Assembly: GCA_963921425.1 (NCBI GenBank)
Contig: OY992839.1
Location: 11,139,409-11,203,408, forward strand
Origin: Dryas octopetala
Taxonomy: Eukaryota; Streptophyta; Magnoliopsida; Rosales; Rosaceae
DNA: 64,000 nucleotides
Direction: 5' to 3'
A program made the position numbers and the translations under genes. This document shows positions 44,885 to 56,771 of the stretch, piece after piece. How positions within the stretch are numbered: the stretch's first letter is position 1; each line of letters opens with the position of its first letter. The notes under the pieces are model-generated. The model was given only the letters and a program-made list of their open reading frames with translations. It had not been told where the DNA came from and searched no databases.

Positions 44885-45756
44885 ATGTTTCTTATTTTGT
44901 AATTAATTAATTAAAAAACCTCTTGATCACGTGGCTTCAGGTTAAAACCCAAAAGAAAGCTTCTTCTTGAAATTATTTAGTAATTAAAACCATTTCCTAT
45001 TTATAATTTAGTCAGGATCAAATCACTTTGCGATTATTCTCTCAGATGATATACTAGCCATTTTAGCCCTCGACCACATATGGATTCTATTCCACCCAAT
45101 AAAGAAAAAACAGCATATGGATTTTCTTCAGCAACTTGCAAACTCATCTTTACTCAAAGGAAACTTTTTGATGTTCCAACCCTGTCAGTTTTTTTATAAT
45201 TTGAAGCAATAAAACATTCCTTCAAATATACTACCATTACAGTGTCAAGCCATCGCTATAATCTGATAACATATGCACAACCGGATAAAAAACCCCATGC
45301 ATTATCAAGCATTTAGAAAGTTCATTACAGTTATATTCCGGTGTCTTGTGAACACCAATATATCCACCTGAGAGCACCAAAGTTAAAATACAGTGCATGC
45401 GTTACACCAATTAAAACATGAACAAGTCTAGAATTTTGAACCTATTTCTTTATTTCAGAATTTGAAGAGCTAATAACAATTCATCCCGCCTCAACAAAAC
45501 TAGGCAACAGTACTCATGAATAACTTACCAGATGAGAAGTCACTACCACAAAATTTCGATTAATAGTGTGTATTGAAAGAGGCATAGCATGTAGGCAAAT
45601 AAATAAAATGGCTTCCCTAATACATTCAAGCTCCCGACACTTAGATACAAAAACCGAAAGAGGTGAGGTTGTACGAGCATATAAAAATTTAGAAGTTCAT
45701 CTTTAACAGCGATTCAGAATCACCACTCAAAGTAAGACGAGTAACTGCTTCAGCAC
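44885..45756. other. 3' flank of the HSP70 gene, no other gene
   Basis: AT-rich. The part nearest 45757 should be the HSP70 3' UTR. Confidence 0.45.
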
Positions 45757-48700
45757 TCACTTCTTCACTTCTTCGTAATCTGCCTCAGGAGCCTGGTCAC
45801 CACCTTGTGAACCTCCAGATGAAGAGTCACCACCACCAGAACCGCGGGACATGTGCTCCCCAATCTTTGAGATGGCTTTGTTTGCGGCATCAAGCTTCGT
45901 CTTGATTTCATCAACATTATCACCTGTGGTTGCCTTTCTCAAATCTGCAACTGCATCTTCAATTTCTTTAGCAACTTCACTTGGAATCTTGTCCCGGTAC
46001 TCATTCAAGCTCTTCTCGACACTGTAGGCGGTGGTGTCTGCACTGTTTTTTATATCAATGAGAGCTTTCCTTTCCTGATCCTTCTGAGCATGCAGCTCTG
46101 CTTCCCTGACCATCCTCTCAATTTCGTCTTGTGTAAGCCCACCAGATGAGGTGATGGTAACCTGTTGTTCTTTACCAGTGGCTTTGTCCTTTGCAGAAAC
46201 AGTAACTATACCATTGGCATCAATATCAAATGTGACTTCGATCTGAGGCATGCCTCTTGGTGATGGAGGAATGCCTCCAAGCTCAAACTCTCCCAGGAGC
46301 TTGTTGTCAGAAGCCATTTCTCGCTCACCTTGTAGCACCTTGATACCGACCTGTGTTTGGTTGTCAGCTGCTGTGGAGAAGACCTGCAATGGCACACATG
46401 TCAGGAACACAACATCCATGACAAAATGTAAGATGCAAACACTTCAGCAACATGTGCAGTTAGATTAAATGTCAGGCTAAATAGAGACTGCAAGGCAAAA
46501 AAGCCAACTAGAACCTCCCACCAAATATTAACTCTTGTGAGACGAAACTTGAAACAAACAAATAGTTAAGCCTCACTCCCTCAAAATCTATCCCTCTATT
46601 GCAACACCCTTCTCATCAAGCAATTAATAAATTCTTTTTATACACTGTTGGCTTTGAGCACTGACCTGACTCTTCTTTGTTGGAATTGTCGTGTTCTTGG
46701 TAATCAGCCTGGTGAAGATACCGCCCAATGTCTCAATACCCAGTGATAGAGGAGTAACATCCAGAAGAAGCAACTCCTTAACATCACCCCGGAGGATACC
46801 ACCTTGGATGGCAGCTCCCAAAGCAACTGCCTCATCAGGATTCACTCCTTTGCTTGGGCTCTTTCCAAATAACTCTGCAACCACCTGTTGCACCTTGGGA
46901 ACACGGGTCATTCCTCCAACAAGAAGAACCTCATCCACATCCTTAATAGATATGTTGGCATCCTTTACACAATTCTTGCATGGGGCCTTTGTCTTCTCAA
47001 TCAAGTGATTTACAAGACTCTCAAATTTTGATCTCGTCAGTGTGATGTTGAGATGCTTAGCGCCTGAAGCATCGGCTGTGATGAAGGGCAGGTTCACCTC
47101 AGTTTGAGATGTTGATGAAAGTTCGATCTTAGCCTTCTCAGCTGCCTCCCGAAGCCTCTGTAAAGCAAGCTTATCCTTCGAAAGATCAATCCCCTCAGTC
47201 CTCTTGAATTCGCTAACCAAGAAGTCCAGCAAAGCATTGTCAAAATCCTCTCCTCCTAAGAATGTGTCACCATTTGTTGCTTTCACCTAGAAAAGAGAGT
47301 TGTTACTGAAATGTTCCAAAATAAACGGAAAGAAAGAGACTTGACTGAATGGCAAACGATGCATACCTCAAAAACACCATTGGATATCTCCAAAATGGAT
47401 ACATCAAATGTTCCACCACCAAGATCAAATACTGCTATTAGGCCTTCCTTGTTGTTCATACCATAGGAAAGCGCAGCAGCAGTTGGCTCATTTATGATTC
47501 TCTGTACATCTAAGCCAGCAATTCTGCCAGCATCCTTTGTTGCTTGTCTCTGGGCATCATTGAAGTAAGCTGGAACAGTAATCACAGCTTTCGAGACACT
47601 TTTTCCAAGGTAAGCCTCTGCAGTTTCTTTCATCTTTGTCAAAATGAAGGCTCCAATTTGGCTTGGGGAGTACTGTTGTCCATTGACTTCAACCCATGCA
47701 TCTCCATTTGGAGCTTTGACAATCTTGTATGGAACCATCTTCATTTCTTTTTGGGTCTGGGGATCGTCAAAGCGTCTACCAATCAGACGCTTGGTTGCAG
47801 AAACTGTATTTGTTGGATTGGTCACAGCTTGACGCTTTGCCGGAGTACCAACAAGTAGCTCTCCTTTCTGATTGAAGGCAACTATTGATGGTGTGGTCCG
47901 AGCTCCTTCAGAATTCTCAATAACTTTGGGAGTCTACAATAATTTTTAAATTAGTTAGACATGAACTACAAGCCAAAAAAAGCTTAAACAATGAATTTAG
48001 TCACATGATCAAATCAATGGCCTATACCTTTCCCTCCATCACAGCAACACAGGAGTTAGTTGTTCCTAAATCAATCCCAATAACATCACTCCCAGCAGGT
48101 TTGGAACTGTTTAGAGCACAAGAGAGTATTAAAAAACAAGCCAAGGAGACAGGAAAAAAGGAATGATAGTTACCACATGCACTAGGAAAGTCCAAAGTAC
48201 CTGAAAGGCCTTGCCAAGCTTGCCAATTTGTGACCCAGAAGCGATGTCTTTGGAGTGCTAGTCAACTGCAGAAACATAAAAACATATAAATAACTAAGCT
48301 TTATATGACAACTGTTCAATTCATAGAATCATATTGAACTATCGTATGGAACTCCAAACCATTGGTAGGGTTTTATAAAAATAGAAAAAATCAGAACTCC
48401 ACAATGAGGAAAACAAGGAGAGCTTCAAAACAAATAAAATACCATCCCATATCTTTTTTATACTTAACATGAACAATTATCGCATATTTTTCAAAATTAA
48501 AGACCACCCAAAATTGCTACAATTATAGTGAAGTACATACAATCCCACCAACTCATTTTACTAATCGAATAGCTCCAGGCTTCAAACTACACAATAATCT
48601 ATACAAAAAAAAAAACAAACCAGAAAAAAAGTACTGTATCAAATGTTCGTAATAAAAAAACCTCAAAGCCTCAAACTTTGTCAAAATTGGCAAAGAAAAA

Positions 48701-49174
48701 CAACAGTACTTCACTGACTAAGTATTAGCCATCAGGAAAATGTAACAATCACAAAGAGAAGCGGAACCTCTACCAAATTAAAGAGCTCATAGCCATCAAC
48801 AACCCAATCAAAGCAAAGCGAAAATATTACACATCAGATGGCAGATGAAAATCACGTAGTAGATAAAAAGCACACAGATATTCGAAAACCCAAAACCTCA
48901 TGAAAACTGAAAAAATGAGTTTTTTTTTTTTTTACTTATCCATTTCTATATCCTCTTGATCACAACAAACAAAGTCTCCACAAAATCAAAATTTATGTAG
49001 CAAAAAACTAAAGTCCTAAATCCAATAGACAGATCAAACAGAGAAATGGTCGAGGTCGAACTCGAAGAGAAATCTGAGGGGAGAAGTAAAGAGACATACG
49101 GATCGGTAGGCACAGAGAGGGGCCGAAGCGACATCGCGGCGTCGTAGAGAGCGGAGCAACGCGGCGGTGGCCAT
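45757..49174 (-). CDS. Mitochondrial HSP70 chaperone
   Basis: Six exons on the minus strand, 49174-49100, 48265-48201, 48106-48028, 47933-47367, 47286-46666 and 46383-45757, join in frame to 677 residues. A presequence ([20 protein letters not shown], about 1-50) precedes the ATPase domain: phosphate loop [18 protein letters not shown], then [26 protein letters not shown] and [14 protein letters not shown]. The substrate-binding domain follows ([13 protein letters not shown]), and the C-terminus [10 protein letters not shown] is typical of mitochondrial DnaK-type HSP70. It drives protein import across the inner membrane (with TIM44 and a GrpE exchange factor) and folding in the matrix. Exon 1 carries most of the targeting signal, as in other plants. 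TPKVIEN replaces the usual NPKVIEN at the exon 3/4 junction. Confidence 0.95.
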
Positions 49175-49254
49175 GGCTGCTTAGAGAGAGAGAGAGACAG
49201 AGAGAGCGAGCACAGAGAGACGAAGAAGGAACGCGAAAGAGAGGGTTCTGAGAG

Positions 49255-49271
49255 TTAGGGTTTAGGGTTTT
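49255..49271 (-). promoter_or_regulatory. Double telo-box upstream of HSP70
   Basis: AAAACCCTAAACCCTAA on the minus strand, about 80-97 bases before the ATG. Telo-boxes are enriched near transcript starts of plant translation and mitochondrial housekeeping genes. Confidence 0.6.
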
Positions 49272-49322
49272 GGGGAGAGTGGGGTTTTTTATGAGGCGGA
49301 AAGTGAGAGAAAGATGGATGTG

Positions 49323-49335
49323 GAAGGTTCTGGAT
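49323..49335. promoter_or_regulatory. Candidate heat-shock element
   Basis: GAAGGTTCTGGAT fits nGAAnnTTCnnGAn with the last base off. It lies about 150 bases upstream of the HSP70 ATG, a reasonable place for an HSF site. Confidence 0.45.
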
Positions 49336-49339
49336 CTAT

Positions 49340-50550
49340 CTACTCTTCTACTTCAGGGTTTTGTCATTTTTGTGGTTTTTATTAGTGAGACGACGTCGGA
49401 TTGGGTTTGATCAGTTTATGTGCACTTGTTTATGTGGTGCTACGTGGCCAAAACAGGGAGTCTGACTTGGCCTATTTTTGAGGGAATAAGCTTTCTTGAG
49501 CAGCACTACACTACACTCCCAAGTCCCAACCTAATCCAGTGCTTGTTTTTAAGTTTTTTTTTTTTTTTTTTTAGGATAAAAAACTAATAAGGATAAATGA
49601 AAAGGTTTATGCACAAAACAGGCCAATGTTTACAAAAAATGGTTTCGATCATTGCAAATGCTTACGGTAATTTTGTGAGTGCTCAAAATCGGTATATATG
49701 TCGCGGTTTGAATTATATGTGTTGCATTTAGTTATATTATCTAAATTATATCTAATGTTCTACACTTTTTTCAATCAAGTTTGCCTTGTTGTCAAACCCA
49801 AATCATTTATTTGAAATCACTACATCCAAATGGAGGTAGTGTTCAAATGCTCAACCTTGTAATTGTTGATCAGTTACAATAATTATATTAAGAAAAAAGT
49901 CATTCACATAATTTTTCTTACATATTACTTATGGAATATATTACAAGGCTACAAAAATTAATATACAAAGGTTTAAAGATGGTGGATTGAATTGACATAA
50001 ATTTATACATTTTATTATTTTTCTTCTGCTACATACGATGATTATAACTATGGGAAACTGTAATGTCATTTTCTTTGTCAAGTGACTGAAATCGCCATTT
50101 TTTCAGTTAATTTGCTCCATGAACAAAGTCAATAAATGCGAATTTAAACAAAGAAGACTACTAGTTGTTTCTTTTAAGTGAACTATAATTATTCAACTCA
50201 ATACAAAAGAGGGGAGGAGGAATTCAAACTCGTAAACAATAATACTAGGGATCCAAATTTGTAATGCACTATATGTGTCAACATTTTACTAATTGTAACT
50301 TGTAAGTAAACCAGCCTAAAAACGGACTCATATATGAATCAATTAAACAATTCATCATTTGAGATCCAAATTTGTATAAAAAACTATACCTGCAATACCA
50401 TGCTATTTCACCAGACCACTAAGAATGCAGCATAAATTTGCAAATCAAGTCCGAAAAGCAAATTTCTTTAATTATTTATTTCAACATGATATAGGAAGTT
50501 TCTAATCGTGCAAAGATGTCAAACATACAGCTTTTATCTTTGATTCGTTT
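49340..50550. other. Intergenic, no gene supported
   Basis: Distal HSP70 promoter and AT-rich DNA up to the start of the duplicated block. Confidence 0.4.
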
Positions 50551-51500
50551 AAAACTGCATTAGCAGCCAGCAACTCAACAAGAAACAATGAAGGAATGAA
50601 GATTACATTGACCTCCAGACATCTGAAATTTGTAAAAAAATTGGGCAAGCAATAACTTCATGGCTAGTTTATATCAGTAACATTCTGATCTCTGCATGGC
50701 ATCCTTACTGAATTCATACCCCAAATTTAATGGTATCAACAGGTCCCCCATGTCCTTGGACCAAAATAACAAAGCCGCCAAAAGGGTGGAATAAAAAGTA
50801 GTTACTACCTCTGCGGCAGTACTAAGCATTCATATGATACAAGAGACTGTACATTTTACAAGCTGACCTGCAAGAAATGAGTAAAAGAAGAGGTATTACA
50901 AACCAGCTAAAGGAGTAAAATCATCCAAAGAATAGGCTATCCTCCAATGAGAAACCTTTACCTTTTCCTCTTGGTGTCCAGATTCAATAATTGCTCAACT
51001 AAATTCCCATATCTCTGTATGGGTCATTTAGAAAGTAGCTTAAACCAAACTGGATGTGGAAAGCAGCACAAGATTCCTGAAAAAGAGCTATGGCAATGAT
51101 AAGGAATGAATATTCAAATAAATAAATAAAAATTCTGAACCTAGGAACCAAATGAGAAGAAATAAAAAGACACTGCAAATATGGATGCTTTACTTGAATC
51201 CGGAGGTAGCCCCTACTTTAATGAACTCCAATTCTGTGGGATTTCTTGAGGAATGACTTCTAGTTGAGGGACCAGCTTCTCCTCATGACTCTTCTCCTTT
51301 GCCAAGCAGCCATTCGGGTTTAAGAAGAAAGACAACCAAAGCACAGCAGTGCCAGAAGTAGCATAGCCACGCAGAGTAACATGACGTACAGAAACTATCC
51401 TTCAGCAATGGATCTTTTTGTCTCGTCCATGGAACACCTGCATCATTCATGAGAAACACAGAATGAGCGTATGCTTCTTGCTCAAACTGACAGCAAACTC
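50551..51500. repeat. Segmental duplication, copy 1 (CorA-like 3' region)
   Basis: Aligns in the same orientation with 56772-57725. Landmarks in order are GACCTCCARACATCTGAAA, CTAGTTTATATCASTAACAT, ATACAAGAGACTGTACA, TCTTGGTGTCCAGAYTCAAT and AGTAGCTTAAACCAAACTGG, followed by the last exon of the CorA-like gene. Copy 1 has about 115 extra bases at 51067-51185. By eye roughly 75-80% of bases match, so it is not recent. Confidence 0.85.
51195..51460 (-). pseudogene. Fragment of the CorA-like gene's last exon
   Basis: Matches 57402-57667. On the minus strand VPWTRQKDPLLKD and, after a frameshift, VMLLCVAMLLLALLCFG correspond to the region after the GMN motif and transmembrane helix 2. The GMN residues themselves are lost by small changes at about 51440. 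It has no promoter or upstream exons and lies in the 3' flank of the PPR gene, where it may contribute to its 3' UTR. Confidence 0.8.
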
Positions 51501-51579
51501 ATAGTCACCAATATCGAGCGTCAGGTATGAAATTTAAGGAATCAAATTTGAAGTGAAGTGAATCTAAGTTAGGAGGAAA

Positions 51580-53955
51580 TCACATCTCAAGCACCTGTTC
51601 ATCTAGCTCTATTAGACTATACCCTGGAGTTCTTTTTAAACGTCTCTCTTTCGCTGTGGCTCTTACTCTGACTACTTCACCCCACTTTCCACCTTCTGCA
51701 TATAAATTTGAAACCATGGCAAAAGCACTTGAGTTCTTGGGTTCTAAATCCAAGAGGTGCCTTCCTAAAATCTCCCCCATCTCTATATTTCCATGTACTT
51801 TACAAGCCGCAAGCAAGGTGCCTAGTGTAGAAGCACTAAGCCTTGATGGCAGGGACTTAATCAGATTATAAGCTTCTTCAAGCCATCCTGCTCGGCTTAA
51901 TAAATCTACAATGCAACCATAATGCTCTTCACATGGAATTATAGAGTATTCTTCCATCATGGACTTGAAAACTCGTAGGCCCTCATTTACCATGCCAGAA
52001 TGGCTACAAGCAGTGAGAATTGATGTAAAGGTAACCTCATCAGGCTCAACCTTCTTGCGTTTCATCTGTTCAAATACCATGAGAGCCTCCATGCATTTCC
52101 CATGCATCCCATATGCAAGTATCATTGTGTTCCATGATGTAAGACACCGTTCAACTGCATGCTCAAAAAGATTTGCAGCCATATTTAATTTCCCACATTT
52201 GGAATAAGTAGTAATCAAAGAATTGGTGACAGATATCTCATTGCCCATATTAGCTCGATATAAGTGACAATGGACTTCCTTCGCTAAACTCAGACATCCA
52301 AGCTGACAAAATGCCTGAAGCAAAGTTATCAGAGTGACTGAATCATGTTCTACTTGCTCTCTTTGCATCAATCGGAACAATATTATAGCTTCATCAGCAT
52401 GCCCATGATTAACATAGCCCATCATCATTGAAGTCCATGAGACCAAGTCCCTATATCTCATCTTGTTAAAGATTTGCCTAGCATGAACTGTACAACCACA
52501 TTTTGAGTACATGTAGATAATTTGATTGGTAATTTCAGCATTCGAATCAAATCCATGTCTTAAAACATATCCATGGATGCTCTTTCCTTTTCTTATGTCT
52601 TTCAGTTCAGAAGTTGCAGAAAGAGCACTCAACATGGAACCTAGGTTTGGTTTAATACCCATTCCAACCATTTCAAGAAAGGTGTTCATAGCTTCACTAG
52701 CAAAACAATTGTGCAGATAACCACTCATCATCACATCATAAGATATAGCATCCTTTTTCTCCATTCTATCAAATAATTCCCTGGCTTGGATCAACTTGTT
52801 GCATTTAGAGTACAAATCGACCAGAGCAGTGGTTGCTACTAGATCAAGTTGAACACCAACTCGAATAATGTAACCATGGATACTCTTTCCCTCACGCAAA
52901 CAATTCAAGTAAGAACAAGACAAAATCCCATTCGACAAAGTTATCAAATCTGGAACAAATTTTTCTTGCATCACTTGACAGAAAAGGCGGAAAGCCTCCA
53001 AGGGTTGCTCCATTTTAAGATAACCCGCAATCATTGTGTTCCAAAAACCGATTGTCTTTTTATCCATTTTTCCAAAAATGCAGGCTGCCATTCTAGGTGC
53101 CCCACATTTGTTATACATGTCCATGAGACTCGTTTCGAATACTTCATCTGAACCACCAATGCCTCTTCTAATAGCATAGCCATGGACCGAACAACCCACC
53201 TTCAGTGTGTTTAACTGTGATGCTGCCTGAAGTAAGCTCACGAGAGTGACCCGGTTCGGATACAATCCTTGTCTCTGCATATCGCGAGCAACCCCGAAAG
53301 CCTCATAAGCGCGGTGATCGCCAGTCTGAGCATACCCTGTAATCATTGAAGTGTATACAACAATATCTCTGTCAGTAATTTCATCGAACACCTTAGACGC
53401 ATCCTCAATACACCCACATCCAGAATACAACCCAATAAGCGACGAACCCACAAAGCCATTTGCATTCAACCCAGACTTCAAAGCATCCGCATGAACTCCT
53501 CGCCCGAACTCCAAGTTCCCCAACACAGCACAGCTTTTCAAACCAAATGTAATGACTGCACTGTCCAACCCAATATCCCATTGCCTCAAATTTACGTACC
53601 GCCGAAGAACCTCGTCGAAGTGACCGGTTTTGTAATACCCAAAAAGAATTGAGTTCCAAAGAGAGAGACTTCCATTGATGATTCGATTGAAAACCCATCT
53701 AGATTCTGATAAAAATTCGAACTTTGCATAACAATTCAGAAGCTTAGAACCCAGAAAAATATAGGTTCCGAGCCCCTGACCCAAAATGCGAGCATGGAGT
53801 TTTCTCAGTGAAAAAGAGTCCGAGCAATTGTCCAAGGCAAAAGCGAGCTTCTCTGGAAGAAATGAAGGTGGAGAAGCTAGTGGATCTTCGATAATGAGTT
53901 TAGAGAAAGATCGAATCTGGGATCTGGTTGCTAATGATCCAAACCCAGATTTCAT
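51580..53955 (-). CDS. PLS-class PPR protein, E subgroup
   Basis: Intronless gene for 791 residues. After about 75 residues, partly a possible organelle targeting sequence (MKSGFGSLATRSQIRSFSKL), come about 17 P, L and S type repeats, for example DIVVYTSMITGYAQTGDHRA, SLWNSILFGYYKTGHFDEVL and CLTSWNTMILAYGMHGKCME. The C-terminal E motif STLGTLLAACKVHGNIEMGE and a shortened second part ending PGYSLIELDEQVLEM follow. No DYW deaminase domain is present. PLS proteins bind single-stranded organelle RNA, and E-class members often specify C-to-U editing sites, recruiting a deaminase in trans. The RNA target cannot be read by eye. The frame is complete, so I treat it as functional. Confidence 0.9.
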   Translation of the reverse strand: MKSGFGSLATRSQIRSFSKLIIEDPLASPPSFLPEKLAFALDNCSDSFSLRKLHARILGQGLGTYIFLGSKLLNCYAKFEFLSESRWVFNRIINGSLSLWNSILFGYYKTGHFDEVLRRYVNLRQWDIGLDSAVITFGLKSCAVLGNLEFGRGVHADALKSGLNANGFVGSSLIGLYSGCGCIEDASKVFDEITDRDIVVYTSMITGYAQTGDHRAYEAFGVARDMQRQGLYPNRVTLVSLLQAASQLNTLKVGCSVHGYAIRRGIGGSDEVFETSLMDMYNKCGAPRMAACIFGKMDKKTIGFWNTMIAGYLKMEQPLEAFRLFCQVMQEKFVPDLITLSNGILSCSYLNCLREGKSIHGYIIRVGVQLDLVATTALVDLYSKCNKLIQARELFDRMEKKDAISYDVMMSGYLHNCFASEAMNTFLEMVGMGIKPNLGSMLSALSATSELKDIRKGKSIHGYVLRHGFDSNAEITNQIIYMYSKCGCTVHARQIFNKMRYRDLVSWTSMMMGYVNHGHADEAIILFRLMQREQVEHDSVTLITLLQAFCQLGCLSLAKEVHCHLYRANMGNEISVTNSLITTYSKCGKLNMAANLFEHAVERCLTSWNTMILAYGMHGKCMEALMVFEQMKRKKVEPDEVTFTSILTACSHSGMVNEGLRVFKSMMEEYSIIPCEEHYGCIVDLLSRAGWLEEAYNLIKSLPSRLSASTLGTLLAACKVHGNIEMGEILGRHLLDLEPKNSSAFAMVSNLYAEGGKWGEVVRVRATAKERRLKRTPGYSLIELDEQVLEM

Positions 53956-53959
53956 AGCG

Positions 53960-54185
53960 TTCTTTATTGTAAGCGATTGGTGAAAAGAGAAAGCATTTTG
54001 ATATTCACAATTGACAGTCCTCGCTCTTCTAGAAGCTAAATTTCACTGACCCCTCCATGGAAATGCAGGTGGTGGAGATACGGCTGCCAACGCAAGCGGT
54101 TCTCTCCGGTCCATTCCCATAAGGAGAGCCGGTTTTTACTTGGAACAGAGTTCATTACTTTGCATCTTTAAAATTGGAGCAAACT
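53960..54185. promoter_or_regulatory. PPR gene 5' flank
   Basis: Short upstream region of the PPR gene. No TATA motif that I would insist on. Confidence 0.35.
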
Positions 54186-54770
54186 GCCAAAATGATCCTT
54201 AAACTTTACCATTTCTCAATTCTCATTAGACTTTTGTCCATTAATTTTGACCAAAATATCAATCTAAGCCTTAAAAGTGCATTTTAAGTAACGTGGTTCT
54301 TGTATTTTTCACCACACATCACTATTGTTGCCCTTTATTGAATTTCATTTGAATTATCGTAAAAAATAATCATGTGTGTCCCACAAAACTTTTGTTTAAG
54401 AGTAAAAAGGTCTTTAACACACCCAAAGAGTAAAGACTACGATTGGGAATTATTTTTTTCAATTTTTTTTTAAATTATTTTATTTTAAATTATTTTAATA
54501 TTTTTTAAGAGTACACTTGGAATTAAAAAGTGACCAAAAGCTTGTAGGATTTTTTTGGGTAGTTATGAGACTTGTGAAGATTATTTTGTTCCTCAAAAAA
54601 GAGTTATGTGCATTGCATGACACTTTTTTACGAAAATTTGGACGGAATATAACGATATGACAATATTGATGTAAATTAATAAAGATGAAGGATCATATTG
54701 AGTGAAAATATACTTTAAGGATTAAATTGATATTTGGGTCAAAGTTGAGTAATCATCTATAATAAAAATA
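54185..54770. mobile_element. Inverted-repeat element (~580 bp)
   Basis: Left (about 54230-54290: TTTTGACCAAAATATCAATC then CCTTAAAAGTG) and right arms (about 54700-54755, reversed: CTTTGACCCAAATATCAATT then CCTTAAAGTA) are complementary over about 45 bp. ATGATCCTTAAA at the left and AAGGATCAT at the right extend the match. Non-coding. The ends are approximate. Confidence 0.55.
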
Positions 54771-54779
54771 AAAAAAAAA

Positions 54780-55156
54780 CAAATCTTTCTCATTATTATA
54801 ATTTCCAAACTTTTAATTTAGAAATTTTAGGACTCAAAATTTTACAATTATGTCAATTTAAAACTTATCGTTAATTTTTCAATTTTCATCTAATTTACAG
54901 TTAAAAATGCTCTAAACAAACCCCCTCCCCCCCCCCCCCCAATCTTCTTTTGCTACCCACCCTACATTATTTTTCATAAAACTTCTAAATTATCCTTAAT
55001 TTAGATTTAAAAAATAAAACATAAGAAAAAAAAACCCCAAAAACCACCCACCCCACCCGAGCCCCCACCACTTCCCTCCCCATCAGCCGATAGCCCCTAC
55101 CTCCTCTCCATCTAGATCAACCCCGGTCAATGGCGTCTCCTCTCTTCCTTTTCTTA

Positions 55157-55212
<56 letters not shown>

Positions 55213-55405
55213 TTATTTTGTATTAAGAGTGAAGGAAGATAAAAAATGATCAATTAGTCTTCCAATGGTTGGTTGATTATGGTGAGGAAAGACGATTGAA
55301 CTTTGAAATAGGTTTAGGTTTACTAAACCCCATTTGAGGATCCCAACACCAACTTTGATCTTTGACAATAATTTCATCTGACAAAAAGTGGGTGAAAAAA
55401 CAAGG
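54780..55405. repeat. AT-rich DNA, poly-C run and CT microsatellite block
   Basis: Includes a poly-C run near 54926-54940, a GC/CT-rich block (55040-55150) and (CT)n at about 55159-55204. This looks like another decayed member of the CT/GC-core element family, though direct similarity to the others is weak. Confidence 0.45.
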
Positions 55406-55407
55406 AT

Positions 55408-55486
55408 AAATCTTGTATGGGGCATGCCCCACTGGGGCACGCCCCACTGGGGCACGCCCCACTGGGGCACGCCCCACTGAAGACTC
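55408..55486. mobile_element. Short relative of the 14.8-kb foldback element, with 15-bp tandem units
   Basis: Four units of 15 bp (55419-55433, 55434-55448, 55449-55463, 55464-55478) read GGGGCRYGCCCCACT; each holds the palindrome GGGGC..GCCCC. The outer ends AAATCTTGTATGGGGCATGC and GCACGCCCCACTGAAGACTC match those at 14766-14882. Confidence 0.8.
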
Positions 55487-55489
55487 TCT

Positions 55490-56771
55490 TTGAAAAACAA
55501 CAAAATGGATTGGATCAAACATTACGGTGTCTTGGTTTTATGTTATCAAATTGTGTTGTGTTTGTCACTGAAAACTTTCGAGATTATGCTATGGAGTAAA
55601 ATTAATGAGAACTATTATGATGACTATGCTTCCTTTCACGCTCATATTTGTTAGAATTAACAACAACAATGAGAGAAATTATTGTGTGTAACATGGCGGT
55701 GTGATCAATTTATTAGAATTTTAATATATACATAGTAATTAATATCTAAAAACTCTAAATCTTAAACTAATAAATTTATCATTCACCTATATTATAACAC
55801 GTGAATTAAATAACACTGTCACATACAATAAAATTTTCCAATATTAAAGTCTTAATGATCCAAAAATTGCCAAGCACAGTAACCAAAGATAATTGTGAAG
55901 TATACAAGAATGACCCCGAGAAAAGAAAATACAAAGTTTTTTTTTTTGTCGAAAAATAAACAAAGTTTAACGGACCAAATGTTATTTTTGGCATACCATG
56001 GTCCAGCTAGTGATTTCAAGGAGCACGAAAAAGGGAATTGTATTCATGTTGCAACAGATATCTTCAGTTTAATTAGATTTTGTAGGAACCCTTGAACCAT
56101 ATATACCGTGTGAGATCGGCATCTTCTACTTAGATGATGGATGAATTGAGCAATCCTCTCTACTTGTCTGTCATTCATTATTTCTCTAAATTGAGTTGGT
56201 TAGTCATATGCTGCACCCGTTTCTTTAGAGTCTTAAAATTACAACAAAGTACACAAGAGGCTTTGAGCACTAAAGGGGTTCGAGTAACACACAATGGTCA
56301 TATTATTTAGGACTTCTTGTTGTTTCAATGCAATATTAACATTTACTTTCACCAGTTGCAATTTGTAATACCTACACTATCTCTTGTAATGTGAATATTA
56401 TTATGTGAATACTGCGTAACAATGAATACTACGTAAACAAATGTAACTTGGATACCAAGGCATGAATCGCTATGTAATGCCTATAAAACCATGAACCAAG
56501 GTACATAGTTATTCTTAAGAGAGAGATAGAGAGATCATATTGTTACTAAAAATCACCACTAACTGGAGCGTCATAGTCTCTTTAATAAGTACTCAATTCC
56601 TGTTCAAGCAAGTGGTGAATCATATGAGCTCATTCTTGGGAGTCCACAGTTAATGAATGACAGATGCCAGACAAAGATCTCTGTTTAAAACACAAACCCA
56701 GTCTATGGGGAGCAGACCATCTAAAATGAGTTTCCAAAGTTCTGCAATTTGCAAGTGCAGTCCATACATCT
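55490..56771. other. Intergenic, no gene supported
   Basis: AT-rich; nothing recognisable as a gene or complete element. Confidence 0.4.

Noticed and set aside
46691-47858. Plus-strand frames opposite HSP70 exons
   Set aside because: Antisense shadows of highly conserved HSP70 exons.
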